Source: a virus
Strand: one strand, 5' to 3'
Length of the DNA: 64,000 bases
Virus record (IMG/VR): IMGVR_UViG_3300021961_000062
Location: 1-64,000 of that record
Of the stretch, positions 48,627 to 57,247 are shown in pieces. A program made the position numbers and the translations under genes. The notes under the pieces were generated by a model. It saw only the letters and a list, made by a program, of their open reading frames with translations. It did not search any database and had not been told where the DNA came from. The first letter of the stretch is position 1, and each line of letters opens with the position of its first letter.

Positions 48627-48814
48627 TTCTGTTCTTGGTCTTTTAATTGTTGAATGTACTGAGCCTTCTTTTTTTGAAGTCTACGGGAAACTGACGGTTT
48701 AGTGAATTCTTGACGATCTCTAAGGAATTGGACTTGTTTCGTATTCCTAACTTTAGTTTTTAATTTTTTAAGGGCTTGATCGATGTTCCCGTTGAAGACT
48801 TTTACTATTAGCAT
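48623..48814 (-). CDS. rpsU: Ribosomal protein bS21
   Basis: From the ATG at 48814 the product is 63 residues. It begins MLIVKVFNGNIDQALKKLKT, has RDRQEFTKPSVSRRLQKKKA, and ends in a helix with Tyr 53. This is the full bS21 fold: a beta start, then two helices rich in Lys/Arg; FTKPSVSRR matches the Bacteroidetes type. bS21 sits on the 30S platform near the 3' end of 16S rRNA and in Flavobacterium helps hide the anti-Shine-Dalgarno. A longer frame with eight more residues is open but lacks bS21 homology. It is the only minus-strand gene inside the head module. Confidence 0.92.
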   Translation of the reverse strand: MLIVKVFNGNIDQALKKLKTKVRNTKQVQFLRDRQEFTKPSVSRRLQKKKAQYIQQLKDQEQK

Positions 48815-48921
48815 ATTTGTTTTTAGTGTTATATACATAAATATATCAAAAAAATTTGATTTAGAAAATATTTTTAGTTATCTTTTATAGACACCATAAA
48901 AGTTAATAAGAATGAAAATAA

Positions 48922-49347
48922 ATGAAATTAGGTCGTTTTATCCCATTAGAGGATTACAAAAACGTAAAGATCGGATACGGAACAATAGATCATAAGAATT
49001 TAAAGACAATTTATTTGTCTTTTAACTCATGGTTAGAACCAGAAAATGATTGTGATAGTTTTGATACAATAATAAAATCATCAAGAAATTGTATTAAAAA
49101 ATTAATCTACAACTTAGGGTCAGATCTTTTTAGACCCGAATCTATCGTCGATTTAGATGTAAGGACAAACGGAATTAAGATAGAGAAAAGATCCTTTATG
49201 AATTTAGAGATAACGTTATATGTGAATAACCAAATCAATATAAAGGACAAAAATCTTAAAATGGACATTAACAACATGATGAAAATGGTGGTTGATGATT
49301 GTCTAAATGACGAAAGACTCTTTAATTTTAACAAAAAGAAAAAATAA
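48922..49347 (+). CDS. Hypothetical protein between portal and protease genes
   Basis: The 141-residue product has strand-rich segments (NLKTIYLSFNSWLEPE, SFMNLEITLYVNNQINIKDK) and a C-terminal helix with Met-rich DINNMMKMVVDDCLND. It is not recognised. It is co-directional with the head genes and lies 43 bases before the prohead protease gene. Confidence 0.5.
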   Translation: MKLGRFIPLEDYKNVKIGYGTIDHKNLKTIYLSFNSWLEPENDCDSFDTIIKSSRNCIKKLIYNLGSDLFRPESIVDLDVRTNGIKIEKRSFMNLEITLYVNNQINIKDKNLKMDINNMMKMVVDDCLNDERLFNFNKKKK

Positions 49348-49361
49348 CTTCGTTTACGATG

Positions 49362-49369
49362 TATTTATA
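49362..49369 (+). promoter_or_regulatory. TATTTATA motif, putative late promoter
   Basis: The octamer lies 21 bases before the ATG of the prohead protease. Confidence 0.55.
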
Positions 49370-49390
49370 GTAATAAAACTATAGGTACAC

Positions 49391-50077
49391 ATGAAGGTAT
49401 TAGGTCCTAAAGAGACGGGTAAAGGAATTCTCATCGAGTACGATGCGGGTTTTATCTCTCCTGACGAAAACAAAAAAGTAATTTCAGAAATGAAAGGTAT
49501 TGACTTCTCTGAAGACATTATCCTTTATGCGGTTTTACAGAAATACGATACTCCAAATAAAAACGGTAGAATTTATCCCGAATCCATACTTAAAAGAGAA
49601 ATGGATAAATACCAAACCGTTATCAATAAGGGTTCTGCTCTAAATGAGTTAAACCACCCCTCATCATCTCTTATCGATTTAGATAGAGTTTCCCACACAA
49701 TTACTGAAACTTGGTGGGATGGTAAGATGTTAATGGGAAAAATTAAACTACTCACTTCACCAGGTTGGAAAAAGATGGGGATTGTTTCCACAAAGGGAGA
49801 CCAAGCCGCAATGTTATTAATGAACGGTGTGACTTTAGGAATATCTTCCAGAGGTGTGGGATCACTTAAATCCGAAAAAGGTCAGAATATTGTACAAGAT
49901 GATTTTGAGTTGGTATGTTTTGACTTAGTGTCCTCACCATCAACACCTGGTGCTTATGTATTCTCAGATCCATCAGACAGACAGAAATATGATGAGTCAA
50001 TAGAAGAACAAGAACCAATACTTGACAATAGGATGAAAAAACTAATGGGAACTTTAGATAAGTTTCTTTATAGATAA
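49391..50077 (+). CDS. Prohead core protease (gp21-like, S77/U9 type)
   Basis: The 228-residue product has ALNELNHPSSSLIDLDRVSH (catalytic His 89) and LMNGVTLGISSRGVGSL (catalytic Ser about 152) with KIKLLTSPGWKKM between them, the arrangement of T4 gp21 and related prohead proteases. It cleaves head proteins after Glu in (Leu/Ile)-x-Glu before Ala/Gly/Ser and then destroys the scaffold. It lies before the scaffold and capsid genes, as in T4. Confidence 0.92.
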   Translation: MKVLGPKETGKGILIEYDAGFISPDENKKVISEMKGIDFSEDIILYAVLQKYDTPNKNGRIYPESILKREMDKYQTVINKGSALNELNHPSSSLIDLDRVSHTITETWWDGKMLMGKIKLLTSPGWKKMGIVSTKGDQAAMLLMNGVTLGISSRGVGSLKSEKGQNIVQDDFELVCFDLVSSPSTPGAYVFSDPSDRQKYDESIEEQEPILDNRMKKLMGTLDKFLYR

Positions 50078-50130
50078 AGAATTTTTCTGTGATTAGTATA
50101 TCATAATCTTAATTTTTCTGAAATAATAGA

Positions 50131-50138
50131 TATTTATA
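50131..50138 (+). promoter_or_regulatory. TATTTATA motif, putative late promoter of the scaffold/capsid genes
   Basis: The octamer lies 18 bases before the ATG at 50157. Confidence 0.55.
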
Positions 50139-50156
50139 ATAAAACCAAATAAAAAA

Positions 50157-51386
50157 ATGAGCAAAAAATCCATTTTAGAACAAGCATTGCTTCAGGTACA
50201 AGATCTTGAAGAGGCAGTAAAAGCAAACGCAAAAGGTATACTTGCTTCAACTATGAAGGAAGAACTAAACGAAGTGCTAAAAGAATCGATGGAAGAAGAG
50301 GATGTAAATCCTACAACAGAAGACGAACATGATATGCCAGTCTCCGAACAGTTTGACGACGAGGAGGAAGGAAATGACGATGAAGCTTCAATAAACGACG
50401 AGCCAGCGGACGATGTCGATCCTGATTTAGAAGGAGGTGACGAAGAATTAGACGCTACTGATGATGAATCTGCAGATGATGCGGATTTTGACTTTGGTGG
50501 TGAAGATTCAGATCTACCTTCTGACGAAGATGACGACGAAGTTCTAGATATGACAGACGCTTCTGACGAAGAAGTTCTTAAGGTATTTAAATCTATGAAA
50601 CCTGAGGACGGAATTGTTGTGAAGAAGGATGGAAATAACGTTGAGCTTGAAGACGGTGACGACGAATACATTATCAAGTTAGATGACGAAGAAAGTGAAA
50701 TTGCCGAAGGTGACTACAACGAAGAAGAGGACTGCCAAGAATGTGGCGACTCTATGGAAGAAGAAGTTACAGAAGGTGATGAAACTATCTACGAAATCGA
50801 CTTAGGTGATGACGACGAATCTGAAGAAGTTTCTGAGGAGGTATCAGAGGAGGAATCCGAAGAAGTCTCTGAAGAGGATGCTTCTCATGAGGAGGAAGTA
50901 GATGAAGCGGCAAGAACAAAATCTAACGTACACGGAAACAAAGGTGGTGCTGACAGAGCGGGTATTGATTCTAAGAAGAAATACGCGGCTGGTGCTATTA
51001 ACGAAGAAGTTGAAACTTTAAAGAAACAAAACGCAGAATACAAGAAAGCGTTAGTATTATTTAAAGACAAACTTAACGAAGTAGCAGTATTCAACGCTAA
51101 CTTGGCTTACGCTACAAGATTGTTCACTGAACACACTACGACTCGTCAAGAGAAGTTAAACATTTTGAAGAGATTTGACGCAGTTACGTCATTAACAGAA
51201 TCTAAGAGTACATACAAAACCATTAGTGGTGAGTTAAACACTAAGACTACTGTTACTGAGTCTGTAGTTGATAGAATTTCTTCAACCCCGACTACATCTT
51301 CATCTAAAGAGGTACTTTCTGAAACAAAAGCGTATGAAAGCCCTCAGTTCAAGAGAATGAAAGATTTAATGTCAAAATTAAAATAA
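50157..51386 (+). CDS. Prohead core scaffold (gp22-like), highly acidic
   Basis: The 409-residue product has a short helical start (KKSILEQALLQVQDLEEAVKA, with LEE-A a likely protease site), a very acidic middle (about residues 40-260, nearly all Glu/Asp/Ser), and a C-terminal coiled coil (EEVETLKKQNAEYKKALVLFKDKLNEVAVFNANLAYATRLF). Order and composition match gp22, which builds the core of the prohead and is degraded by the protease encoded upstream. The acidic block gives strong G/A-rich bias that creates long false frames on the other strand. Confidence 0.85.
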   Translation: MSKKSILEQALLQVQDLEEAVKANAKGILASTMKEELNEVLKESMEEEDVNPTTEDEHDMPVSEQFDDEEEGNDDEASINDEPADDVDPDLEGGDEELDATDDESADDADFDFGGEDSDLPSDEDDDEVLDMTDASDEEVLKVFKSMKPEDGIVVKKDGNNVELEDGDDEYIIKLDDEESEIAEGDYNEEEDCQECGDSMEEEVTEGDETIYEIDLGDDDESEEVSEEVSEEESEEVSEEDASHEEEVDEAARTKSNVHGNKGGADRAGIDSKKKYAAGAINEEVETLKKQNAEYKKALVLFKDKLNEVAVFNANLAYATRLFTEHTTTRQEKLNILKRFDAVTSLTESKSTYKTISGELNTKTTVTESVVDRISSTPTTSSSKEVLSETKAYESPQFKRMKDLMSKLK

Positions 51387-51419
51387 TAATAAAATAAAAA
51401 AAATTAATACCTAATTAAA

Positions 51420-53120
51420 ATGGGAGCATTATTAGAAAGTGGTATGGTTGGTAACATCGGTCTTAAGCACCTTAGAGTTATCAAAGAAGATACCATCAAC
51501 AAGTGGGATAACCTCGGGTTCTTAGAAGGACTTGAAGGTCATCAAAAAGACAATATCGCACAATTATATGAGAACCAAGCTTCTTATTTGATCAACGAGG
51601 CAGCAGTTTCTGATTCATCAGGATCTTTCGAAACAGTTGTTTTCCCAATCATCAGAAGAGTATTCTCTAAATTGTTAGCGAATGACATCGTATCTGTACA
51701 AGCAATGAACTTACCTATCGGTAAATTGTTCTACTTTGTACCTAAAATTCAGGACAGAAACGCTAACGGAACACACAACTCACCTTACGGAATGCCATCA
51801 AACACTGACTTGGCTGACAAAGGTTACTCTGGTAGAAACTTATATGACAGATTCTATGAGGAGGGTGATGCGGCATCTGACGGTTTATTCGATTACTCTA
51901 AAGGAGACTCTACTGAAGTATCCTTAGTGGGTGATTCGTTTGTAACCTTCGATAACGGAGCTATCACAACTTCAACTGCAGCTTTAACATCTGACGTTGC
52001 ATCTGTTATCTTAAAGGCCACAGGTTTCTCTAAACTTGGTCAAGGTAAAATCGTTGGTCCTAATGGTAACGAAATGGACTCAGAAGAGTTCTTGGCTTCT
52101 TTAGAAGTTAATCAAGGTTCAACATCTTTACCTTTCAACATCGTAACTCAGAAGTACGGTAAAGGTATCGTTGAGTACGGTAGTAAAGCAACAGGTCTTA
52201 CTGGTAAATTCCAAGACATCTGTGATGAAGAAGGTTCTATCTATTTAAATGTAGATTTACAAACCTATTCTGCATCTTCAGGTTTCTCTGATGGTGGTAA
52301 TGGTTTAGCACCTTCAGGTCTTACTTTAACCTACAGACAGTACGCTTCACTTGAGTTTGAAGATGCTATCGGTGAAGTTTCTTTCGAGTTAGAGTCAGTA
52401 ACTGTTTCTGTAACTGAAAGAAAATTAAGAGCTAGCTGGTCTCCTGAATTGGCTCAAGACGTATCTGCATTCCACAACATCGATGCTGAAGCTGAGTTAA
52501 CTGCATTGTTATCTGAGCAAATCGCTGCTGAGGTTGACAGAGAGATCTTAAGAGACTTAAGAAAAGGTGCCGCTTGGAACTTGAAGTGGGATTACAATGA
52601 GTGGAAGTACGGTGGAACCGCTGGTGCTACTTTACAAGGTTATACTCAAAAGGATTGGAACCAAACGTTGATCACTAAGATTAACCAATTATCGGCTCAA
52701 ATCCATAAAACTACACTTAGAGGTGGTGCTAACTGGATCGTTGTTTCTTCAGAAGTTTCTGCAGTATTCGATGACTTAGAGTACTTCCACGTATCTAACG
52801 CAGGTGCTGAGCAAGATCAATACAACATGGGTATTGAGAAAGTTGGTACTTTAGCTGGTAGATATCAAGTGTATAGAGATCCTTACTTCCCTGCAGGTAA
52901 GATCTTAGTAGGTCACAAAGGTAAATCTTTATTGGACGCTGGTTACATCTACGCTCCATATGTACCTTTACAGTTGACTCCTACTATGTATAACCCATTC
53001 AACTTTACACCAATCAAAGGTATCATGACCAGATACGCTAAGAAGATGGTCAACAACAGATACTTCGGTGTAATCAACGTAAGTGGTTTACAAACATTCA
53101 GCTTGGATACTTTAAGATAA
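51420..53120 (+). CDS. Major capsid protein (gp23-like)
   Basis: The 566-residue product matches T4 gp23 in layout: an N-terminal propeptide (residues 1-60, NKWDNLGFLEGLEGHQKDNIA ... YENQASYLINE) with cleavage expected at INE-A (60/61), then SFETVVFPIIRRVFSKLLANDIVSVQAMNLPIGKLFYFVPK, and later VSFELESVTVSVTERKLRASWSPELAQDVSAFHNIDAEAEL and GYIYAPYVPLQLTPTMYNP, both close to gp23 motifs. Its codon use is the richest in preferred codons of any gene here, which fits very high expression. It forms the capsid hexamers. Confidence 0.95.
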   Translation: MGALLESGMVGNIGLKHLRVIKEDTINKWDNLGFLEGLEGHQKDNIAQLYENQASYLINEAAVSDSSGSFETVVFPIIRRVFSKLLANDIVSVQAMNLPIGKLFYFVPKIQDRNANGTHNSPYGMPSNTDLADKGYSGRNLYDRFYEEGDAASDGLFDYSKGDSTEVSLVGDSFVTFDNGAITTSTAALTSDVASVILKATGFSKLGQGKIVGPNGNEMDSEEFLASLEVNQGSTSLPFNIVTQKYGKGIVEYGSKATGLTGKFQDICDEEGSIYLNVDLQTYSASSGFSDGGNGLAPSGLTLTYRQYASLEFEDAIGEVSFELESVTVSVTERKLRASWSPELAQDVSAFHNIDAEAELTALLSEQIAAEVDREILRDLRKGAAWNLKWDYNEWKYGGTAGATLQGYTQKDWNQTLITKINQLSAQIHKTTLRGGANWIVVSSEVSAVFDDLEYFHVSNAGAEQDQYNMGIEKVGTLAGRYQVYRDPYFPAGKILVGHKGKSLLDAGYIYAPYVPLQLTPTMYNPFNFTPIKGIMTRYAKKMVNNRYFGVINVSGLQTFSLDTLR

Positions 53121-53147
53121 TCTTAAAAGATTCATTTTACACAACTA

Positions 53148-53171
53148 AAGGGGGACATTGTCCCCCTTTTT
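53148..53171 (+). terminator. Intrinsic terminator after the capsid gene
   Basis: Stem aaaggggga-catt-gtccccctttttt; 28 bases after the stop codon. Confidence 0.9.
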
Positions 53172-53201
53172 TTATTCCTATTTTTTACGTATATTTTAGA
53201 T

Positions 53202-53642
53202 ATGAATTGGACAGAATATTTTATTAGAATAGCCGAACAAGTAAAAGAGAAATCGAAAGATATTAATACACAGATAGGTGCGGTGATCGTTGGAAAAGAC
53301 AAAGAAATATTGACCACAGGATATAATTCATTTCCTAGAGGTTTAAATGACGAATTACCTGAAAGACAAGAAAGACCCGAGAAATACTTTTGGTTTGAAC
53401 ATGCGGAAAGAAATGCAATTTACAATGCCGCACGTATTGGGGTATCGTTAAAAGAATCCACAGTTTATTTAACTTCGGGTTTACCATGTATGGATTGTGC
53501 TCGTGGATTGATACAAGCGGGCATAAAAAAAGTGGTATGTAAACAAAACTGTACCACTAAGAATAAAGATAAATGGTTAGAACAACAAGAGAGATCTCTT
53601 ATTTTGTTTTCTGAGTGTGGGGTAGAAGTCGAGTTTTATTAA
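53202..53642 (+). CDS. dCMP/cytidine deaminase family protein
   Basis: The 146-residue product has the zinc site FEHAERNAIYNAA (HAE) and SGLPCMDCARGLIQAG (PCxxC), the marks of deoxycytidylate deaminases. It would convert dCMP to dUMP for dTTP synthesis. The sequence before the ATG (CGTATATTTTAGAT) is a promoter-like block unlike the late octamer, fitting early expression. It overlaps the convergent cupin-like gene by 44 bases. Confidence 0.85.
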   Translation: MNWTEYFIRIAEQVKEKSKDINTQIGAVIVGKDKEILTTGYNSFPRGLNDELPERQERPEKYFWFEHAERNAIYNAARIGVSLKESTVYLTSGLPCMDCARGLIQAGIKKVVCKQNCTTKNKDKWLEQQERSLILFSECGVEVEFY

Positions 53643-53910
53643 GTTTTCTAACTTTAACTTTTAATTCTCCCGTACCTTTTAAGATTCTATGATATTCTCC
53701 TTCAGGTATAAAGATGGTTAGGCCCTCGTGTATATCAATAGGGAGGGAATTGTCCATTTGAAATTTCCAATCGGTGTCATGAAGAAATGTGATCTCCCTA
53801 TCTTCATTATCGAAATGCCACTTTAATTCACTTTCTTTTAAATCTGAGGAAAATACCCTAACACTGTGTGTGGAGTTCAAAATTTCTCTAAAGGGTAATT
53901 CGTCTTTCAT
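53599..53910 (-). CDS. Small cupin-like phage protein
   Basis: The 103-residue product has VRVFSSDLKESELKWHFDNEDREITFLHDTDW and EGLTIFIPEGEYHRILKGTGELKVKVRKL, a beta-barrel-like series of strands with HR near the expected metal site of small cupins. It overlaps the coding region of the deaminase on the other strand. The function is unknown. Confidence 0.55.
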   Translation of the reverse strand: MKDELPFREILNSTHSVRVFSSDLKESELKWHFDNEDREITFLHDTDWKFQMDNSLPIDIHEGLTIFIPEGEYHRILKGTGELKVKVRKLNKTRLLPHTQKTK

Positions 53911-54413
53911 TTTTTCGGTGACATAATCATATTCATTATTGCCCTGTGACCGTCCTTATCGTATTCCGATAACTCTTTTAACGATTTCCTATTTAACAGT
54001 AAGATTTTATCACCATTTTCATATTCATCAAAACTATCAGTTATGTTACCCTCTTTAAACATTATTGTGGCAAAAACTTCGTAACTGTCTGAGGTTAATT
54101 CTGCATTATCCTCATCAAATTCATCATAACTATAGTGACCATCTTCATCCTCATCAGAATATGAATAATAATCTGATTGGTAGTATTCATCTGGCACCAT
54201 ATCTTTATGGAAAACATATCCCTTGTTTGTGTTGGGGTCCATAACTAATATATAATCTGACCCCTCCTTGGATTTGTAATCGTACTTATCGTACGCAATA
54301 AATTTCATGGTAGGTTTTACCCCATCTAAAGAATCATCTCTAAAACCACCTCTAGATGGTTCATCGTATTCAGGGGGGTCGTTCCAACCCTCTAAAAGGT
54401 CTAATAGTTTCAT
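53907..54413 (-). CDS. Acidic protein with DLLEG leader
   Basis: The 168-residue product begins MKLLDLLEGWNDPPEYDE; LLE-G fits the prohead-protease consensus at residue 8/9. It continues with an acidic Tyr/Asp/Glu-rich segment (YYSYSDEDEDGHYSYDEFDEDN). It is coupled to the gene before it by a gap of only one base. A head-associated role is inferred from the leader. Confidence 0.5.
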   Translation of the reverse strand: MKLLDLLEGWNDPPEYDEPSRGGFRDDSLDGVKPTMKFIAYDKYDYKSKEGSDYILVMDPNTNKGYVFHKDMVPDEYYQSDYYSYSDEDEDGHYSYDEFDEDNAELTSDSYEVFATIMFKEGNITDSFDEYENGDKILLLNRKSLKELSEYDKDGHRAIMNMIMSPKK

Positions 54414-54414
54414 A

Positions 54415-55401
54415 TTACCAAGGATTCGAAGATTTGATACCCAACGCCTTTCTGTATCTTGAAATGTTACAACTCCAATATCCTGCCTTGGTACGGTCTT
54501 TTTTATCTTTACAATTGTGTCTCGCCCTAAACGATTTGGCCGCGGCTTTATTGTTATTTCTTACTCTTAGGTTGGGATCACCAAAAGTCACTTTCTTGAT
54601 ATTACCACTTGGGGACTTTACATAGACCGCAAATTTCTTAGGTCCACCCGGTGTTCTAAACGGTTTATTTAATTTGACATTTCTACCTCTATGTTTAGCT
54701 TCAACTAAATATTCTTCTTCACCCTCCACAAAAGGTATATCTAAATAAACTTCGACACCTTCATACATACCTGTAACACCTAAATCAGTTTGGATTAGAT
54801 CTAAGTCCACTCCGGTGACTTCTAAGACGTTTTCTTCATGTAATCGACGTACTTCATTATATAAGTTAAAAAACTCCTCAGAATAGATCCTATAGACGTT
54901 CTCAACGATAGGAAGTTTCTTATTTAGGTGGTATTGTATACCCTCACTTAGAGTGATTGAGGATTCAGTAATATTTTTAAGTGTTGGATATCCTTTTGGT
55001 AGGGATTGAACGTCTAAATTGTTCAATACTAAATTTATAACTCTACCTTCATCAAATCTTGTAAATGTTGGGGTATTTCCTTTACCCGTTTTTGGATCTT
55101 TTTTCTCCGCTCGTCTTTTCTGCGATGTCATTGATTTTTTTTCTTTTTTATCATATGAAGACGCAACTTTAGGGGTTTTCTTAGATACTTTTTTGGATGG
55201 TCTACATTTTGGATAACCTTTTCTTGATCCATCTCCGTCTGCATCCTTTCTACCACATGGAGGGTGTTTGCCATCTATTTTTCTAGATACATCAACCCAT
55301 TTCTCTTTGAACCAACGGCCAAGATCTTCTTGGAGAACCTCACCATTGGCAAGACACTCCTCAATGTATTTCTTATCTTCTTCGTTGATTATTATTTTCA
55401 T
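54415..55401 (-). CDS. Phage protein with Cys-containing N-domain and GDPN...RARHNC...WSC module
   Basis: The 328-residue product has a first domain with RKIDGKHPPCGRKDADGDGSRKGYPKCRPSKKVSKK (DUF5872-like), a middle domain of strands and helices, and a C-terminal module FGDPNLRVRNNNKAAAKSFRARHNC ... AGYWSCNISRYRKAL. I recall this GDPN/FRARHNC module in many T4-like marine phages near head-protease genes, but not a known function. The N-terminus MKIIINEEDKKYIEE is leader-like. It overlaps the next gene by one base. Confidence 0.6.
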   Translation of the reverse strand: MKIIINEEDKKYIEECLANGEVLQEDLGRWFKEKWVDVSRKIDGKHPPCGRKDADGDGSRKGYPKCRPSKKVSKKTPKVASSYDKKEKKSMTSQKRRAEKKDPKTGKGNTPTFTRFDEGRVINLVLNNLDVQSLPKGYPTLKNITESSITLSEGIQYHLNKKLPIVENVYRIYSEEFFNLYNEVRRLHEENVLEVTGVDLDLIQTDLGVTGMYEGVEVYLDIPFVEGEEEYLVEAKHRGRNVKLNKPFRTPGGPKKFAVYVKSPSGNIKKVTFGDPNLRVRNNNKAAAKSFRARHNCKDKKDRTKAGYWSCNISRYRKALGIKSSNPW

Positions 55402-55832
55402 TACTTTTTCTTTTTACAATAAGAACCTGAACATCTCTTCTTACCATCTAAACCAGGCATGGTTCCTTTACAAACTTGGACCGCATACCCATTGGCATAT
55501 GCGGATGGGTAAACGTCAAACTTAGATTTTGCTGCGGATATGCCACGAGAACATAATTTGTTCTTATTTTTCTTTTCTTCGTTGATTGCTTCTTTGGTTT
55601 CATTCATGAAGAAATCTAATACTTGATCAATGTTTTCTTTCGCCACCGTTACGTGATCGTCCGCCCAATCATGACCATTTTGTAAAATTTCTTCTATGAT
55701 CATTGGGTCTAACTCTAATAACATTTCACACTGCCTCTTTATTTGTTGTAAATTACTAAAGAACATGTAATTTTCTGTTCTTTCTTCCTTTAAAGAGGAT
55801 AAATGTTTTTTTATAATTTCCTTCAAGTCCAT
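55401..55832 (-). CDS. Phage structural-type protein with KFDVYPSAYANGYA module
   Basis: I start at 55832 (MDLKEIIKKHLSSLKEE), because a TACTTATA motif lies three bases before this ATG, as in the leaderless genes. The 143-residue product ends in KLCSRGISAAKSKFDVYPSAYANGYAVQVCKGTMPG and a Cys/Lys-rich tail (KRCSGSYCKKKK). This 'KFDVYPSAYAN' block is frequent in marine myophage proteins of unknown role. Three Cys pairs may bind zinc. Confidence 0.6.
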   Translation of the reverse strand: MDLKEIIKKHLSSLKEERTENYMFFSNLQQIKRQCEMLLELDPMIIEEILQNGHDWADDHVTVAKENIDQVLDFFMNETKEAINEEKKNKNKLCSRGISAAKSKFDVYPSAYANGYAVQVCKGTMPGLDGKKRCSGSYCKKKK

Positions 55833-55835
55833 ATC

Positions 55836-55843
55836 TATAAGTA
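55836..55843 (-). promoter_or_regulatory. TACTTATA variant, 3 nt before ATG (leaderless late promoter)
   Basis: The octamer differs from the consensus at one base; it is followed by GAT and the ATG at 55832 and lies next to the end of the upstream gene. Confidence 0.4.
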
Positions 55844-55845
55844 TT

Positions 55846-57216
55846 TTATTTTTCCGAGACAATCTCAAATTTTATGACGTTTGGATAATCAAACTCTTCG
55901 TTGTGTTTGATACCCTTTATTTCGATAAAATATTCTCTTGGTATAAGGATAGACGTATCTAACATGAAACTATTTTCATTTGTTACATCTAAGTATGTCC
56001 AATCGAATACGTTTACATTTGTGTGACCTTCTTTAATATAAATCCTGTAGAATACCTCATCAAATATTTCATTTGTTGACTTAGAAATTGTCCTAAAAAT
56101 TGCGGTTATCTTTCTTGTCTCTCCTGATTTAATTTTTTCGTTTTGTTTTATACCCGAGAATTGGACCACATATTTATTAGTCTCCTTCTGATTCTCACCT
56201 ATTGTAAATTTTGAAGAGTAAGGTTTAGGGACAAATTTTTGTGTAATATCGGGGAATGTCGTACCCTCCACGTTTATACCTTTCCACACATCATAGAAAA
56301 ATCTTTTTCCGTCACACACCAAACCGTTAATACCAAAAGTTACTCTATACACCCCTTTTCTCACCTTTTCCACTGATAGGTCAGTTAAACCACTAATTGG
56401 AGTTTGAGTGGAATCTAAGATGTCCACTGTTGGTAAGTCATCTAAATCAAAGAAGTTGGTGTCCTTGTTGACATATAAGAATAAGTTCTGATTGGTTTTT
56501 TCGATAAAATTTTCCCTGTCGTCAACTATCCTATCATTAAATATTGTTTCTAAAAATGGTTCGAAAAAAGTTTGGGTGTACTTACTGAAGAAAGCAACCG
56601 ACTGATCAACTTCTGAAGTTAGATCTTGATAAAGTGGGTCAAATGCAACACCAATACCATAATCAGTTTCTCCATTCAAGATACTGTTAATGTAGGATGT
56701 TATATCAACTTCCAAATCCTCATTACCATTATCGAAATTTTGTGTCCCAATTATAATTGGATTATTTGAATATACCCCTTCTGCGGTCCATGAATCTAAT
56801 GTGGTTCTCATAAACCAGTTCGAAGGTCTCACATCAAATGTGTTATTTCCGGTTGTATAATCGTAACCCGAATCTTCGTAATCGAAACCAACACCTTCAT
56901 CCCAATATTGTGGAATTTTAAAAACAACTAATTTGAATGATGTTGTTCTTTCTCTACCACTACCCCTTTTTGCTCCTAAGAATATTTCATCCCCAAAAAT
57001 GGTGTTAGTCATGTGAAGGACGTGTTTTGTATCTGAATTTAAAACATAAGTACCGTTTTCAATACTTGATTTTAAATCAGTTAAATCTATCTTACAAAGA
57101 AATTTGGAAAAACCCGAACCATAGAAGATCTCGGTCGAGGGGTTTTTTGCGGTATTAACCTTCAACCCCTTGATTATCGTGTTGTTTTTCTCGAAATATG
57201 AACGAAAATATGACAT
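55846..57216 (-). CDS. Tail/baseplate structural protein, beta-rich
   Basis: The 456-residue product has strands resembling a DNRLRE-type carbohydrate-binding domain (SSYFEKNNTIIKG-like start; TTSFKLVVFKIPQYW, WTAEGVYSNNPIIIG, DLEVDITSYINSILNG), then further beta domains (VYRVTFGINGLVCDGKRFFYDVWKG). It follows the baseplate hub gene and probably forms part of the baseplate or a fibre base. A TATTTATT motif lies 18 bases upstream. Confidence 0.6.
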   Translation of the reverse strand: MSYFRSYFEKNNTIIKGLKVNTAKNPSTEIFYGSGFSKFLCKIDLTDLKSSIENGTYVLNSDTKHVLHMTNTIFGDEIFLGAKRGSGRERTTSFKLVVFKIPQYWDEGVGFDYEDSGYDYTTGNNTFDVRPSNWFMRTTLDSWTAEGVYSNNPIIIGTQNFDNGNEDLEVDITSYINSILNGETDYGIGVAFDPLYQDLTSEVDQSVAFFSKYTQTFFEPFLETIFNDRIVDDRENFIEKTNQNLFLYVNKDTNFFDLDDLPTVDILDSTQTPISGLTDLSVEKVRKGVYRVTFGINGLVCDGKRFFYDVWKGINVEGTTFPDITQKFVPKPYSSKFTIGENQKETNKYVVQFSGIKQNEKIKSGETRKITAIFRTISKSTNEIFDEVFYRIYIKEGHTNVNVFDWTYLDVTNENSFMLDTSILIPREYFIEIKGIKHNEEFDYPNVIKFEIVSEK

Positions 57217-57234
57217 CTTAACTTATCTTTCTTT

Positions 57235-57242
57235 AATAAATA
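57235..57242 (-). promoter_or_regulatory. TATTTATT motif, putative late promoter
   Basis: On the minus strand the octamer lies 18 bases before the ATG at 57216, in the 31-base gap between two tail genes. Confidence 0.5.
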
Positions 57243-57247
57243 TCTGA

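Noticed and set aside
50192-50677. 161-codon minus-strand Ser-rich frame
   Set aside because: It is the antisense of the Glu/Asp-rich scaffold gene: GAA/GAC codons read as Ser/Phe. The plus-strand gp22-like protein explains it.
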